Source of the DNA: Marinomonas primoryensis
Lineage (GTDB): Bacteria > Pseudomonadota > Gammaproteobacteria > Pseudomonadales > Marinomonadaceae
Direction: 5' to 3'
NCBI RefSeq assembly: GCF_013372285.1
Contig: NZ_CP054301.1
Location: 3,438,001 to 3,502,000 of the forward strand
Length of the DNA: 64,000 bases
Made by a program: the position numbers and the translations under genes. This document shows positions 34,573 to 44,230 of this stretch, piece after piece. Below the pieces are notes generated by a model, which was not told where the DNA came from, made no database searches, and saw nothing but the letters and a program-made list of their open reading frames with translations. Every line of letters starts with the position of its first letter. The stretch's first letter is position 1.

Positions 34573-35286
34573 TTAATCTCTGATTTTAGTATAAATCAAA
34601 TCCCAAACACCGTGGCCTAAACGCTCACCACGTTGTTCAAATTTAGTTAGTGGCCGCCATTCCGGACGAGGATGATACAAACCTTTTCCTGCCGCATTTT
34701 GATAACCCTCTTGAACCTCCATCACTTCCATCATGTATTCTGCATAAGGTTGCCAATCCGTTGCCATATGAAAGTGGCCGCCATTTTTTAATACATTCGC
34801 TACTTGTTGAGCAAATAAAGGCTGAACGATACGGCGCTTGTTGTGTTTCTTTTTATGCCAAGGATCAGGGAAAAATAATTGGAAAGCGCTCGCGGTGTTC
34901 TGAGGTAAACAATTTGCCATGATTTCTATGGCGTCATCGCAATACACCCGTAGGTTAGTAATACCCTCTTCTTTTGCCAGCATCATCAGTTTGGCGACAC
35001 CTGGCGGATGCACTTCGATACCGATAAAATCTTTCTCTGGCGCATTTTTCGCCATTTCAACCAGCGACGCGCCCATACCAAAGCCTACTTCAAGCACCAC
35101 ATCCGATTCGCGACCAAACACAGTAGCATAGTCAATTCGACCATCAGCAAGATTCAATCCATATATCGCCCAGTTCGCATCGTAGTGTTTCTGTTGACCT
35201 TCCGTCATTCGCCCACCACGTACAACAAAGCTACGAATGGTGCGTTTTTTAATGGGTTCTTGAATGTCTGTATTTTGCTCTTGCAT
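34573..35286 (-). CDS. trmB: tRNA (guanine-46-N7)-methyltransferase
   Basis: 237 residues from the ATG at 35286. IRSFVVRGGRMT near the N-terminus, EVGFGMGASLVEMA (SAM motif I), GIEVHPPGV and FFPDPWHKKKHNKRRI (the family hallmark) identify TrmB. It methylates G46 in the variable loop of tRNAs. In-frame upstream starts at 35340 (ATG) and 35349 (TTG) exist without good ribosome sites; 35286 gives the usual spacing before IRSFV and a length close to E. coli TrmB. Confidence 0.96.
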   Translation of the reverse strand: MQEQNTDIQEPIKKRTIRSFVVRGGRMTEGQQKHYDANWAIYGLNLADGRIDYATVFGRESDVVLEVGFGMGASLVEMAKNAPEKDFIGIEVHPPGVAKLMMLAKEEGITNLRVYCDDAIEIMANCLPQNTASAFQLFFPDPWHKKKHNKRRIVQPLFAQQVANVLKNGGHFHMATDWQPYAEYMMEVMEVQEGYQNAAGKGLYHPRPEWRPLTKFEQRGERLGHGVWDLIYTKIRD

Positions 35287-35446
35287 GGTTTCGAATCGCT
35301 TAATGTGTTCTATAGTAAAGAACCTAACGGTTATGCTCATTAGACTCAATTCGGTTATTTATCGACCATGATTTTATGGTGATCTGGCGGGCAGGTATAT
35401 TACCCGAAAAACAACATTCTGTCCTGTGCTTTGTTTTCTATGCGGT

Positions 35447-35911
35447 CTAGTCTAATGCCACTTTAGGTGCAGTTGATCGCCACAAACGCCAAGCCAAGCA
35501 AACCCAGGCAACCAAATAGCACAGACCACCTATGGGTGTCACCGCACCTAAAAACGTGTAACCCGTTAATGCCATGATATACAAGCTGCCTGAAAATACC
35601 GTATTACCTATAAAAAATAGAACTAATATGCTTTTACAAGAAGGTACATAAGAGGACAAGGCAACGACAATAAGGCCCGCGAGCGAATGGTACATAAGAT
35701 ATTGGCTACCGGTATGCCACCAGCCAAGTGCTTTAACATTAAGCATGTCATTTAGGGCATGAGCGCCAAACGCACCAGCGGCAACTGATATAGCCGCTTG
35801 AATGGCGAAAAAAGCCGCCCACTTAGAAAGCGCTTTCGTTGAAGGTTTATTATTTATAGGTTCTTTGACTGAAGAAGAAACAACTGCCTCAGGTTTTTCA
35901 TTAGACATCAT
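35447..35911 (-). CDS. DUF423 (YgdD-like) inner-membrane protein
   Basis: 154 residues with four membrane helices and the DUF423 pattern: ISVAAGAFGAHAL in helix 1, YLMYHSLAGLIVV in helix 2, GSLYIMALTG and TPIGGLCYLVAWVCLAW in helices 3 and 4. An unusual N-terminal extension of about 30 hydrophilic residues precedes helix 1. Its ATG follows the stop codon of the lipoprotein gene without any gap, so it is coupled to it. The function is unknown. Confidence 0.9.
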   Translation of the reverse strand: MMSNEKPEAVVSSSVKEPINNKPSTKALSKWAAFFAIQAAISVAAGAFGAHALNDMLNVKALGWWHTGSQYLMYHSLAGLIVVALSSYVPSCKSILVLFFIGNTVFSGSLYIMALTGYTFLGAVTPIGGLCYLVAWVCLAWRLWRSTAPKVALD

Positions 35912-36895
35912 TTATTCCAGCACGTTTAGATAACCATTACTACCAATGGCGTAATAGCGACTGTCCGCACCAAACGCCAATGCAATCACACTGGCACCGG
36001 AAGGGCGCCCTTTTGGAGTATAAAGAGTCCACTCTTTTTGAATAATACCGGTACTTACTTGAACGAGAGACACATTACTGTTCACTTCACCAATAAGAAT
36101 GGATCTATCGTCTTGAGAGAAAACAGCTTGGCTAATCGTGATATTACGGTATTTCAATGCACCGGTATCGAGAACGGTTAATTCTTGCCCCGTTCTAGTC
36201 GACCAAATTTTTGCATTACCTAACTTGGCCGCACCGAACGCGTATTTACCATCGGCCGACAATGCCACACTGCCAATACGATTACTGAGGGGCCATTCGT
36301 ATTTTTTTTCACCGGATTGCATATCCCAGAGAATCACATTCGAGGAATCGTCACCTGTGATACCCAGCGCTCCATCCGGTGTAATATCAACCGCACGCAC
36401 CGTAGACCCCGTGCGCAATGTTTGTTTAATACCACCTCGTTTAACATCAAAGAAACGCGCAGTTTGATCGTTTAACCCAATTAAGGCGTAATCGCCGTTT
36501 TGAGTCAGTTTGACCGATTGAACATCACCTGGTGTAGTCCAAAACCCTTCTGACTTACCCGTCGTCGTATTCCATAACACTAACGTACGAGAGCCGCCAG
36601 TAGCGGCATATTGGCCACTCGGGTCGATATCGACACCAATGATCGAGGAGTATTCACCTTGAGCATGATTCCAATTAAAGCGACGTTCATTGACGGCGTT
36701 TACCCAATAACTACCACCATGCTGAATAGAACCAACTAAGGCAGACGAGCCATCATCACTCAGCACTGCAGAATATAAACCCTGCACAGCGTATTTTGCC
36801 GTTCGAACTGGGGCCTCTGCGGAACAAGACAATAGCACCGCAGAACAAAAAACAATTAAACTAAGCTTAAGCGCTTTTTTCACTGTGCGCTTCAT
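35912..36895 (-). CDS. WD40-repeat lipoprotein
   Basis: 327 residues. The signal peptide ends in a lipobox, LLSC (Cys24), so it is probably outer-membrane or periplasmic and lipid-anchored. The rest shows WD40-style blades with regularly spaced D-G-S/K and W-N/D/S motifs (LVLWNTTTG, ARFFDVKRG, VILWDMQSG, AKIWSTRTG), consistent with a beta propeller. It lacks a catalytic motif and may be a scaffold. It overlaps the rsd gene by 29 bases and is followed immediately by the DUF423 gene. Confidence 0.88.
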   Translation of the reverse strand: MKRTVKKALKLSLIVFCSAVLLSCSAEAPVRTAKYAVQGLYSAVLSDDGSSALVGSIQHGGSYWVNAVNERRFNWNHAQGEYSSIIGVDIDPSGQYAATGGSRTLVLWNTTTGKSEGFWTTPGDVQSVKLTQNGDYALIGLNDQTARFFDVKRGGIKQTLRTGSTVRAVDITPDGALGITGDDSSNVILWDMQSGEKKYEWPLSNRIGSVALSADGKYAFGAAKLGNAKIWSTRTGQELTVLDTGALKYRNITISQAVFSQDDRSILIGEVNSNVSLVQVSTGIIQKEWTLYTPKGRPSGASVIALAFGADSRYYAIGSNGYLNVLE

Positions 36896-37337
36896 GTAAT
36901 TCCTTAATTAACTGATCCTCATATTGAAACCGATCAACCATTACCAGCGTCAACGCTTGTAATGAAAAAGGCAAAGCCTCAAGTTGAGCATTACAATGCT
37001 CTTTCGTGTCATATTTGTCGTTAAACTCAATAGCCACTTCTGTTGAGCTGTCTATAAGAGGCAATAAATTGCGCAACAGCTCAGAAGCCCCATCATCGTC
37101 AAATTCCTTCGCCTCCAATGCGAGCTGCTCATAAACAGTAAAATGACCCGCTGAAACATAATCCACCAGCATTTCACACACGCTTAGAATCTTAGGCGTG
37201 TCCGTCGGCGTAAATTCACCACGATCACGTAAATACACCCACATTTCTATTAACTGACGACGCTGCTCTAACCAACGATCGATAATCACATGAACTCCGC
37301 CCCATCGCTCTTGGGCTGTTTTACAACTTTCTAACAT
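36867..37337 (-). CDS. rsd: Rsd/AlgQ-family anti-sigma-70 regulator
   Basis: 156 residues. ERWGGVHVIIDRWLEQRRQL (11-30) and LVDYVSAGHFTVYEQL (about 57-72) follow the Rsd/AlgQ helical bundle signature. In E. coli Rsd binds sigma 70 in stationary phase; AlgQ in Pseudomonas affects alginate regulation. It is the first gene of a three-gene unit with the WD40 lipoprotein and DUF423. It is divergent from nothing; dsbB lies upstream on the same strand. Confidence 0.85.
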   Translation of the reverse strand: MLESCKTAQERWGGVHVIIDRWLEQRRQLIEMWVYLRDRGEFTPTDTPKILSVCEMLVDYVSAGHFTVYEQLALEAKEFDDDGASELLRNLLPLIDSSTEVAIEFNDKYDTKEHCNAQLEALPFSLQALTLVMVDRFQYEDQLIKELHEAHSEKSA

Positions 37338-37440
37338 ATGATAACTCCATCAGGTGTTCATTATTCTTAGCTTATCTCAAGCATATTCCGATACGTAATC
37401 TCCTGCAAGACAATCGCCTGAGGGGTTTTGTAACCTTTTA

Positions 37441-37947
37441 TTAGATAAATGTTTTTTTGTTAACACGTAACGCAATAAGAATATTTATGAAGGCCATGCC
37501 GACAAAAGCCACCAAGGTCCAACCGGGAATACTAATACCCAGAAAGGTCCAAACGACGTCACCACACTCACCCGTTCCCATCACCATGGCTTGCATAATT
37601 TCTTGCCACGGAAACACGTCGAACATATAACTCAGCCCTGGTAAACACGCTGGTAACTCATCCGCTGGAAGGCTTTGCAAATACAAATGACGCACAGCCA
37701 AGGCCGCGCCAAACAAAGACAATACCACCACAACCCAAGAACATACTTGTCGCGCTTTTTGACTGGACGTTAAGGCAGATGCCAAAGACACAATCCCTAT
37801 AGAGAAAAAGAAAATGCGCTGCAACATACAAAGAGGACAAGGCTCAAGCGCCATTTGATATTCCATGTAAAAAGCCACCGCCAAAAGGGCAAAAGCCGTC
37901 AATGCAACCAAACCATGAAAACGACGAGCAGATAAAAACGCAAACAT
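37441..37947 (-). CDS. dsbB: disulfide bond formation protein B
   Basis: 168 residues with four membrane helices. The quinone-side pair CPLC is at C37/C40 and the periplasmic-loop pair at C101 and C128, as in DsbB. It reoxidises DsbA and passes electrons to ubiquinone; a dsbA gene lies at 49245 in this window. It is read on its own about 100 bases from rsd. Confidence 0.95.
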   Translation of the reverse strand: MFAFLSARRFHGLVALTAFALLAVAFYMEYQMALEPCPLCMLQRIFFFSIGIVSLASALTSSQKARQVCSWVVVVLSLFGAALAVRHLYLQSLPADELPACLPGLSYMFDVFPWQEIMQAMVMGTGECGDVVWTFLGISIPGWTLVAFVGMAFINILIALRVNKKTFI

Positions 37948-38100
37948 ATACGAAGATCCCTAAACTGACTAAATGGACATTTTTAATTAAATAACAAAAC
38001 TTAAGACAGCAGCAAAATAGAAAAGTGCAAAATACCTACTGACACAACGCTTTAATGCCAGTTAGTATACTGTCAATTGGAATGAATACGAGAGCCTAAC

Positions 38101-38523
38101 ATGTCATTGATGATGTCCCTATCTAACAAGCCACGCACATTCGCGCTACTACTACTTTGCAGCGTTATGAGCAGCATAAGCTATGCAGAAGAAGACGAAA
38201 AACCGATACCGGCTTATGTAGAGTTAAAACCTAATTTTGTCGTCAATCACATAGGCAATGAATCTCAACTTAAATACATTAAAACCAGCATAAGCATTCG
38301 CACAGATGAAACCAAGAAAGAGTTAATTGAAGCAAACATGCCACTGGTCAGAGATGCCATAGTCATGTTTCTTAGCTCTCGGACCACAGAACAAGTCACC
38401 GGTGCCATCGCACGTGAGAAAACGCGCGCAGATGCTGCTATTGCAGTTAACACAGCGCTGGAAGAAGAAACAGGAACAACGCCGGTCCAAGATATTTTAT
38501 TTGCGAGCTTCGTCACTCAATAA
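38101..38523 (+). CDS. FliL-like periplasmic protein
   Basis: 140 residues. An N-terminal signal-like segment (FALLLLCSVMSSISYA) is followed by YVELKPNFVVN, a beta-rich core and the helix MPLVRDAIVMFLSSRTTEQV, the arrangement of the flagellar basal-body FliL family. It lies outside any flagellar operon, as is common for FliL paralogues in this group. Its role is therefore uncertain, possibly stator-related or a general membrane-associated SPFH-like partner. Confidence 0.82.
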   Translation: MSLMMSLSNKPRTFALLLLCSVMSSISYAEEDEKPIPAYVELKPNFVVNHIGNESQLKYIKTSISIRTDETKKELIEANMPLVRDAIVMFLSSRTTEQVTGAIAREKTRADAAIAVNTALEEETGTTPVQDILFASFVTQ

Positions 38524-38548
38524 AATAAACAATAGATTAAGCAATAAA

Positions 38549-38596
38549 AAAGCGCCGCTTGTTGTTGTGTAAAATAACACCAACAAGCGACGCTTT
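38549..38596. terminator. bidirectional rho-independent terminator
   Basis: AAAGCG and CGCTTGTTG pair with CAACAAGCG and CGCTTT around a loop with TAAAATAA, one internal mismatch. It lies between the convergent fliL-like and yggX genes, with A- and T-runs outside. Confidence 0.88.
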
Positions 38597-38633
38597 ATTT
38601 CAACTAGCAAAAGCAAATTCGTACTAAAGCAGA

Positions 38634-38918
38634 TTACAACTCTTTAATGTCATCCGGACTAACGTAACCAGACAGCTTCTCGGTCGCTTCGTTATTAAAA
38701 AACTTCTCCATCTGCTCCATTACGTATTTACGTGACTCAGGCTGCATCAAATTTAACTGCTTTTCATTGATCATCATGGTTTGCAGCAACTGCCATTCTT
38801 GCCACGCTTGCTTAGAAATGTTTTGTAGAATTTCCTGACCTTTAGCACCTGGTAATGGTGCGCGATCTAGCGCTTCCATTTCTTTCTGAAACTTTTTACA
38901 AAAAACAGTATTCGCCAT
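38634..38918 (-). CDS. yggX: Fe(2+)-trafficking / oxidative damage protection protein YggX
   Basis: 94 residues from the ATG at 38918 (a GTG lies three codons further out). [21 protein letters not shown] is the hallmark N-terminus with the conserved cysteine (C7 from this start), and [16 protein letters not shown] follows. It protects iron-sulfur clusters such as that of MutY. It normally follows mutY directly, but here chrA and a repeat cassette separate them. Confidence 0.96.
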   Translation of the reverse strand: MANTVFCKKFQKEMEALDRAPLPGAKGQEILQNISKQAWQEWQLLQTMMINEKQLNLMQPESRKYVMEQMEKFFNNEATEKLSGYVSPDDIKEL

Positions 38919-39010
38919 AAGGATCACTCGCCATCATATAGGGTATGAAATGAATAATGGCGATAACACAGCAAAATTCAAGGCTTCATGTGAATAAGCC
39001 AAGATAGTAA

Positions 39011-39170
39011 CCCCTCCCTAACCCTCCCCTTGAAGAAAGGGGAGGGAATATTACACACCTCCCTCTACTAAGAGGAATAGAACTTTAAGCTCCTCCCCTT
39101 GCAGATATGGGGAGGGAACTTTAAGCTCCTCCCCCTGTTAAGGGGGAGGTTGGGAGGGGGTCAGTTTTTA
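39011..39170. repeat. composite GC-rich hairpin cassette A
   Basis: Successive stem-loops: CCCTCCCCT/AGGGGAGGG (39022-39046), CCTCT/AGAGG (39062-39075), CCTCCCC/GGGGAGG (39092-39115) and CCTCCCCCT/AGGGGGAGG (39128-39149), joined by ACTTTAAGCTCCTCC spacers. Its outer edges are reverse complements of the edges of cassette B at 43891-44117. Confidence 0.85.
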
Positions 39171-39178
39171 AAAAACCA

Positions 39179-40360
39179 CTACAAATAACTTCGAGCGAGT
39201 CCAAGCAGGATAAATACACTAATCAAAAGCAGGATGGGTGGGCGTTTGTACTTCAACCAAATAAACCCTAGGCCCACCACAACAACATCCCACCAACTCA
39301 CCAGGCTTGATGTGCCGATGGGGTGATACAATGCCGCTATTAATATGCCTACTACCGCTGCGTTCAGGCTGCCCACTGCAGAACGAAAGCGCGCATGGCG
39401 AGACAACCCCTGCCATACACTTTGAGCACTCAACATAAGTAACAAGCCCGATAAAAATACCGCTACTGTCGCAACCATCGCCCATACCCAAGGATTAGCA
39501 CCTCCAGGCACAGCCGAGGCCCCCAGAAAGCTGGCCATGGTAAACATAGGTCCCGGAACCGCTTGAGCCGCCGCATAGCCTAATAATAAGTTAGCATCAG
39601 ACACGGTATCTGCGACAAAGGCTGACAGCATTGGGAGAACAACGTGGCCACCGCCAAAAACCAGCGCACCCGCCTGATAAAAGTCAGCAAACAAACCACT
39701 CAGCCCCGTATCCAACACAAAACTGACAAGAAACAGCGATATCGCCAAGACAAACACTAACCCTGCCCCTCTAATTTTAGGCAAAGGTTCATCGGTGGCT
39801 GAAATAACAGAAGGCGTAAGCAGTCCAACGCAAGCCGTCATGAATAAAACAATCAGACTCGCAAAGCCAAATGGATAAAACACAATAAACGCCGCACTAA
39901 ACAAAGCGATAGTCGCCATTGTTTTAGACTGACAAAATGAACGCCACATGCTGACACAAGCATCCGCTACCACGACAACCGCCAACAGCTTTAAGGCATG
40001 AACGACGCCATCAAACACGGTATTGCCTTGCCAATGACTACCAAACTGAGCCAATAACACCATGACAATAAAAGAAGGCAAAGTGAAACCGATGAACGCA
40101 GCCAAGCCACCCAGATAACCTGCTCGATGATAACCTAGAGCAAAGCCAACTTGACTAGAACCAGGGCCTGGAACAATCTGGCTTAATGCTACCCATTGCG
40201 CATATTGGACATCGCTCGCCCACTTTTTTCGCTGGATAAACGTTTGATTAAAATACCCTAAATGCGCCGCCGGCCCACCAAAACTGGTGAAGCCAAGCAG
40301 TAAAAACGAAAGGAAGACCTCTGATACACGTTGAAAATAGCGGGGATTTTGATGGGGCAT
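39179..40360 (-). CDS. chrA: ChrA-family chromate efflux transporter
   Basis: 393 residues from the ATG at 40360, chosen for its GGAAG ribosome site. Two homologous halves each begin with the ChrA pattern: FLLLGFTSFGGPAAHLGYF and, in the second half, AGALVFGGGHVVLPML. WVALSQIVPGPGSSQVGFALG in the first half and YAAAQAVPGPMFT in the second are the signature loops. It is a chromate/proton-type membrane exporter by family. It sits between mutY and yggX, which are usually adjacent. Confidence 0.95.
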   Translation of the reverse strand: MPHQNPRYFQRVSEVFLSFLLLGFTSFGGPAAHLGYFNQTFIQRKKWASDVQYAQWVALSQIVPGPGSSQVGFALGYHRAGYLGGLAAFIGFTLPSFIVMVLLAQFGSHWQGNTVFDGVVHALKLLAVVVVADACVSMWRSFCQSKTMATIALFSAAFIVFYPFGFASLIVLFMTACVGLLTPSVISATDEPLPKIRGAGLVFVLAISLFLVSFVLDTGLSGLFADFYQAGALVFGGGHVVLPMLSAFVADTVSDANLLLGYAAAQAVPGPMFTMASFLGASAVPGGANPWVWAMVATVAVFLSGLLLMLSAQSVWQGLSRHARFRSAVGSLNAAVVGILIAALYHPIGTSSLVSWWDVVVVGLGFIWLKYKRPPILLLISVFILLGLARSYL

Positions 40361-40421
40361 TGTCACTTCCAATAAATTTTGTCGTCGCGCACCCTAGAAC
40401 GCGCATTCTAAGCCACTTATT

Positions 40422-41471
40422 TTAAATTATTTTTTCTAAAATACTTCTCACCGGCGCAGGCAAACCAAGTGCTAACGCCTCTTGTTGACTGAACCATTGG
40501 TATTTATCCCCTTCCATTATCCAATTGGCTGCTGCCATTTGAATTTGGCTTGGGGAAATATCCAGATGATAATGACTAAAAGTATGCCTAAAAGATGACA
40601 AGGGTATGACAGAGCTCACCTGTGCGCTAAATCGTTGCTCAATATGCAGCACCACTGACTCGTCAGTTGCCAGTTCAGGCAGGCTCCATAATCCACCCCA
40701 AATCCCCGTCTGAGGGCGCTTTTCTAGTAATAGCTGTTCCTGTTGATTCATTAATACCAACAACTGAATACTCTTTTCTGGCTTAGCGGCTTTTTTGGGT
40801 TTACGGATAGGAAACTGAGTGGGATCTGGCGTTTGACGACCTTCGCAGTCGCTTTCTAATGGGCAAAGCAAGCATTGCGGTTTAGAACGAGTACAAAGCG
40901 TTGCGCCTAAATCCATCATTGCTTGAGTGTAATCACCACAGCGCTCACTTGGCATGTAATTTTCAGCCAGCTCCCACATGGCATTTTCGGTTTTCTTTTC
41001 ACCTGGCCAAGTGGGCACAGCATGAAAACGTGAAAGTACGCGTTTTACATTGCCATCTAAAATCGCGGCTTGGACACCACGAGAAATAGATAGAATAGCC
41101 GCCGCCGTCGAACGGCCAATGCCTGGCAACTCACACACACCTTCGACACTTTGTGGAAACTCACTGTCGAATTCATCCACCAGCATTTTCGCGGCTTTAT
41201 GCATATTGCGCGCTCGAGCGTAATACCCTAGACCACTCCAGTGCGCTAGAACCTCGTCTTGCTCAGCCTGCGCTAATGCTTCAACGCTCGGAAACGACGT
41301 CATGAACTTATGGTAATACGGAATAACGGTGGTCACTTGCGTTTGCTGCAACATGATTTCAGAAATCCAGACTCGATACGGTGTTTTATTCTCTTGCCAA
41401 GGCAACGTTTTGCGCCCGTGCTCATCAAACCACGCTAAAACGCGGGGCGCAAAATTCTTAACTGGTTGCAT
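40422..41471 (-). CDS. mutY: A/G-specific adenine DNA glycosylase
   Basis: 349 residues. LPWQENKTPYRVWISEIMLQQTQ contains the catalytic Glu. The helix-hairpin-helix is LPGIGRSTAAAIL with the catalytic Asp in ILDGNVKRVL. The 4Fe-4S ligands follow the C-X6-C-X2-C-X5-C spacing (about 193-209). A C-terminal NUDIX-like domain recognises 8-oxoguanine. It removes adenine mispaired with 8-oxoG. It follows asmA by 38 bases. Confidence 0.97.
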   Translation of the reverse strand: MQPVKNFAPRVLAWFDEHGRKTLPWQENKTPYRVWISEIMLQQTQVTTVIPYYHKFMTSFPSVEALAQAEQDEVLAHWSGLGYYARARNMHKAAKMLVDEFDSEFPQSVEGVCELPGIGRSTAAAILSISRGVQAAILDGNVKRVLSRFHAVPTWPGEKKTENAMWELAENYMPSERCGDYTQAMMDLGATLCTRSKPQCLLCPLESDCEGRQTPDPTQFPIRKPKKAAKPEKSIQLLVLMNQQEQLLLEKRPQTGIWGGLWSLPELATDESVVLHIEQRFSAQVSSVIPLSSFRHTFSHYHLDISPSQIQMAAANWIMEGDKYQWFSQQEALALGLPAPVRSILEKII

Positions 41472-41509
41472 TTCTCTCTCACGATTACAGCGGTTTAATT
41501 AATCAGCAA

Positions 41510-43855
41510 TTAAAACAAACTTTTTAATTTTTCTTTAAGCTTCTCTTTTGCTCTTTCTGCTTCGGCTTGACGTTTTTCATCTAGCTCCGCTTTTAATCGA
41601 GCTTTTTCCGTGGCTAACTTAGCCTCTAATCTGGCTTTCTCGGTTTGTTTTTTCATTTCTAATTCCGCTTTTAGTTCGGCACCTTTTTCTTTAAGCCTTA
41701 CCTTTTCAGCCTCTAGTTTGAGCTTCAGCTCATCTTTCGCTAAATTTGCAAATAACTTACCAAAGCCTTTTATATCAGGGCGACACAAACCGGCAGGGTC
41801 ATCGCTAAACTGTCCTTTACATACAATAGGAAAAGCCAGTTTGGTTAACTTGGCATTTACTCGACACGCCTTATCTAGTTCGCTTCCCGCGACACCAACA
41901 TTGGCCTGATAGTCCAAGGAAGAATCCGGCAGAGAAACAACACCATCGCCGGTTACCTGAATACCCGCAGAACTAATTTTTAAACCCGGCGTAGAAACCT
42001 TTCCATTCACGATATGAGCAGGAAAACGCATGATTTCAAACGGTGTGTCTGGACCAAACTGGTCTTCCTTAATGCTTTCTTTACGTATCGCGGCAATTCC
42101 TTCACAGACGGTTTTTGTTAAATTGGTTCCCACCAAAGCACCATTTTTAATTTCTACCAATAAGTCGCCTTGCAGTGATGACATCAGAGCATCGATTTGA
42201 TTGCCTCTCGCGCTGAGCTCCCCGTTTAAATAGGTCGCGCCTGCGATTTTATCCATGTCCATAAAATCGACTAACAAGGGTTGGATTTGCACACCATCAA
42301 TGGCGGGGGATATATCGACAACAGGCGTATTGCCTCGTACGTCCAAGCTCACTTTTGAGGTAATATCGCCCTTATATAAAGAAGCGCGCAGCGGATATAT
42401 TTTCACCAAACCATTAGCCTGAGTGGAATCTAACTCTATTTTGTCTATTTTTAATTTTTTGACTGTGAGACCTTCAAACACAACACCCACATGACCGTTT
42501 AAGCTTCGGATCAAGTCGACTGGAATCAACTCACCGACATCACTGCTATTTTGTTCTGCACCAGCTACATTAGTATTCTGTACTGCCTCAGTAACATTAT
42601 CCGTTTTGGCCGCCGCGATTTCTTCTGGGCTAGCTTCAACCGGGGTGGGAAGGTAACGGTCTACATTCAAGTTTTTACCCGCAATACTCACATCCCAACG
42701 TAATGGGGATAAATCCACCACCGCATTGGCTTCTATTTTCGTTTCGTCCATCGTAATCGAGATAGGCTGAGCGGTAATCGAATCCAAGCTACCTTCGAAG
42801 GTAATGTTTGCTCGCGCTTTGGTCAGCGCGGTGTCATCTGACATATCCGGTATAGGCAGATTCAAACGCGTCATCAAGTATCGTGGATTGAATTCGCCTA
42901 CCGATAATACTCCCGAAAATTGCGGGCTACTCAAGACTTGATAAACTTGAATCTTGGCATCAACATTCAATCCTAACGTACTGAGCGCCAGCCCTTCTAC
43001 CAAGACATTTTCTTGGGGCAAATCCAAATCGATATTGGTCGCACTTAATTTCACTTCTATTGGACTCGTTGGTAACGCATCACTAGACACATCCCCAGAC
43101 AGCACAAGTGAGTCTAACGACAAGGATTCCCTTTCTGGAAACACCGCTAAATTCGCGTTCAACTTCGCTTTTAACTGTAATGGCGTGTTCCCTTGCAAAT
43201 CACTTTGTGTCAGCGCAACGTCCATAGCCATTGGCCATGCTTTATCCCACTGCACATCGTTTAGTTGCACGTTAAAAGTCGCGTTAATCAATTGCTTGGT
43301 TTGTTCATCACGGTATGTGACTTGCGCGTTTTCAATGCGTAACTCATCAAGTTGGATATCAGGCAAATTCATTGGGGTCGCGCTTTCACTGGAGTCCTCG
43401 ACAGAAGGCGTTGTCGTTGCAGATGAAGACCCTGATGCCGCTTGAGCGTTAGAAGCGCTTGACTCCGGTATGTCCAATTGCCAGTTTCCTTGCCCTTGTG
43501 CATCTTTGTTTAAGCTTGCTTTTAGGTTCACAAGATTCACTTTATTAACCTGAATCTTTTTTTCTAATAAAGGCAAAATAGCCAAACCAAATTCGGCGCG
43601 ATCAAACTGTAAAATTTCCGCGTCTGTACCCAACGCCACGCCGATGTTTTCAAGCTCAAGGCCAAGCCAAGGAAAGAACGACCAGCTGATATCACCGTCC
43701 AAACGTAAATTAACATTGGCTTTTTCCAAAGCGACGCTTTTTAACTCATCCTTAAAGTCATTTGGATTCACAAACAGCATGATATACGCCAGCAGTACGA
43801 CAATGAACGCCAATAAACTGGCAACTAATAATGAAAGTCGCTTTATCCAAACCAT
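41510..43855 (-). CDS. AsmA-family protein
   Basis: 781 residues. One N-terminal membrane helix (about 7-30) is followed by the AsmA motif VNPNDFKDELKSVA and LDGDISWSFFPWLGLELENIGV. A long beta-rich periplasmic region and the C-terminal AsmA block LLVEIKNGALVGTNL and DYQANVGV follow. The last 85 residues are an unusually charged Lys/Glu/Ala coiled coil (KARLEAKLATEKARLKAELD). AsmA proteins are bridge-like lipid transport factors linked to outer-membrane lipid homeostasis. It is first in the asmA-mutY-chrA series. Confidence 0.93.
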   Translation of the reverse strand: MVWIKRLSLLVASLLAFIVVLLAYIMLFVNPNDFKDELKSVALEKANVNLRLDGDISWSFFPWLGLELENIGVALGTDAEILQFDRAEFGLAILPLLEKKIQVNKVNLVNLKASLNKDAQGQGNWQLDIPESSASNAQAASGSSSATTTPSVEDSSESATPMNLPDIQLDELRIENAQVTYRDEQTKQLINATFNVQLNDVQWDKAWPMAMDVALTQSDLQGNTPLQLKAKLNANLAVFPERESLSLDSLVLSGDVSSDALPTSPIEVKLSATNIDLDLPQENVLVEGLALSTLGLNVDAKIQVYQVLSSPQFSGVLSVGEFNPRYLMTRLNLPIPDMSDDTALTKARANITFEGSLDSITAQPISITMDETKIEANAVVDLSPLRWDVSIAGKNLNVDRYLPTPVEASPEEIAAAKTDNVTEAVQNTNVAGAEQNSSDVGELIPVDLIRSLNGHVGVVFEGLTVKKLKIDKIELDSTQANGLVKIYPLRASLYKGDITSKVSLDVRGNTPVVDISPAIDGVQIQPLLVDFMDMDKIAGATYLNGELSARGNQIDALMSSLQGDLLVEIKNGALVGTNLTKTVCEGIAAIRKESIKEDQFGPDTPFEIMRFPAHIVNGKVSTPGLKISSAGIQVTGDGVVSLPDSSLDYQANVGVAGSELDKACRVNAKLTKLAFPIVCKGQFSDDPAGLCRPDIKGFGKLFANLAKDELKLKLEAEKVRLKEKGAELKAELEMKKQTEKARLEAKLATEKARLKAELDEKRQAEAERAKEKLKEKLKSLF

Positions 43856-43890
43856 GAAAAACTCCTTAATGAATTAACCTAGATACAAAC

Positions 43891-44117
43891 ATTAACCCCC
43901 TCCCAACCTCCCCCTTAGCAGGGGGAGGGGTTTGGTGTTCTTACCCTTCCCAACCTTCCCAATAGTAGGCGGAAGGTTTTGCGTTCTTACACTTCTCAAC
44001 TTCCCCTTAGCAGGGGGAGGAGCTTGGTGTTCTCGCCCTTCTCAACTCCCCCTTTTGTAGAAGGAGGAGTTAAAGTTCCCTCCCCTTTCTTCAAGGGGAG
44101 GGTTAGGGTGAGGTTCT
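43891..44117. repeat. composite GC-rich hairpin cassette B (inverted relative to cassette A)
   Basis: Stem-loops CCTCCCCC/GGGGGAGG (43907-43928) and CCCTCCCCT/AGGGGAGGG (44078-44102), with two degenerate units between, joined by TTGGTGTTCTTACC-type spacers. The right unit is the reverse complement of the left unit of cassette A, and the left unit of the right unit of A. It occupies most of the 443-base space before hisB. Confidence 0.85.
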
Positions 44118-44230
44118 GCTTTTTAAAAATCACCTAATCATAGCATTCGAAGTAAGCGTTTATCGAAGCAATAGAGACAAGTCATCAAAAAACACCCAGA
44201 TAAAACATAGAAGCCAAAGAGCGCTCGTTC

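Noticed and set aside
42954..43445. 163-codon frame antisense to asmA
   Set aside because: Low-complexity Ser/Thr/Asn composition and full overlap with a well-supported gene.
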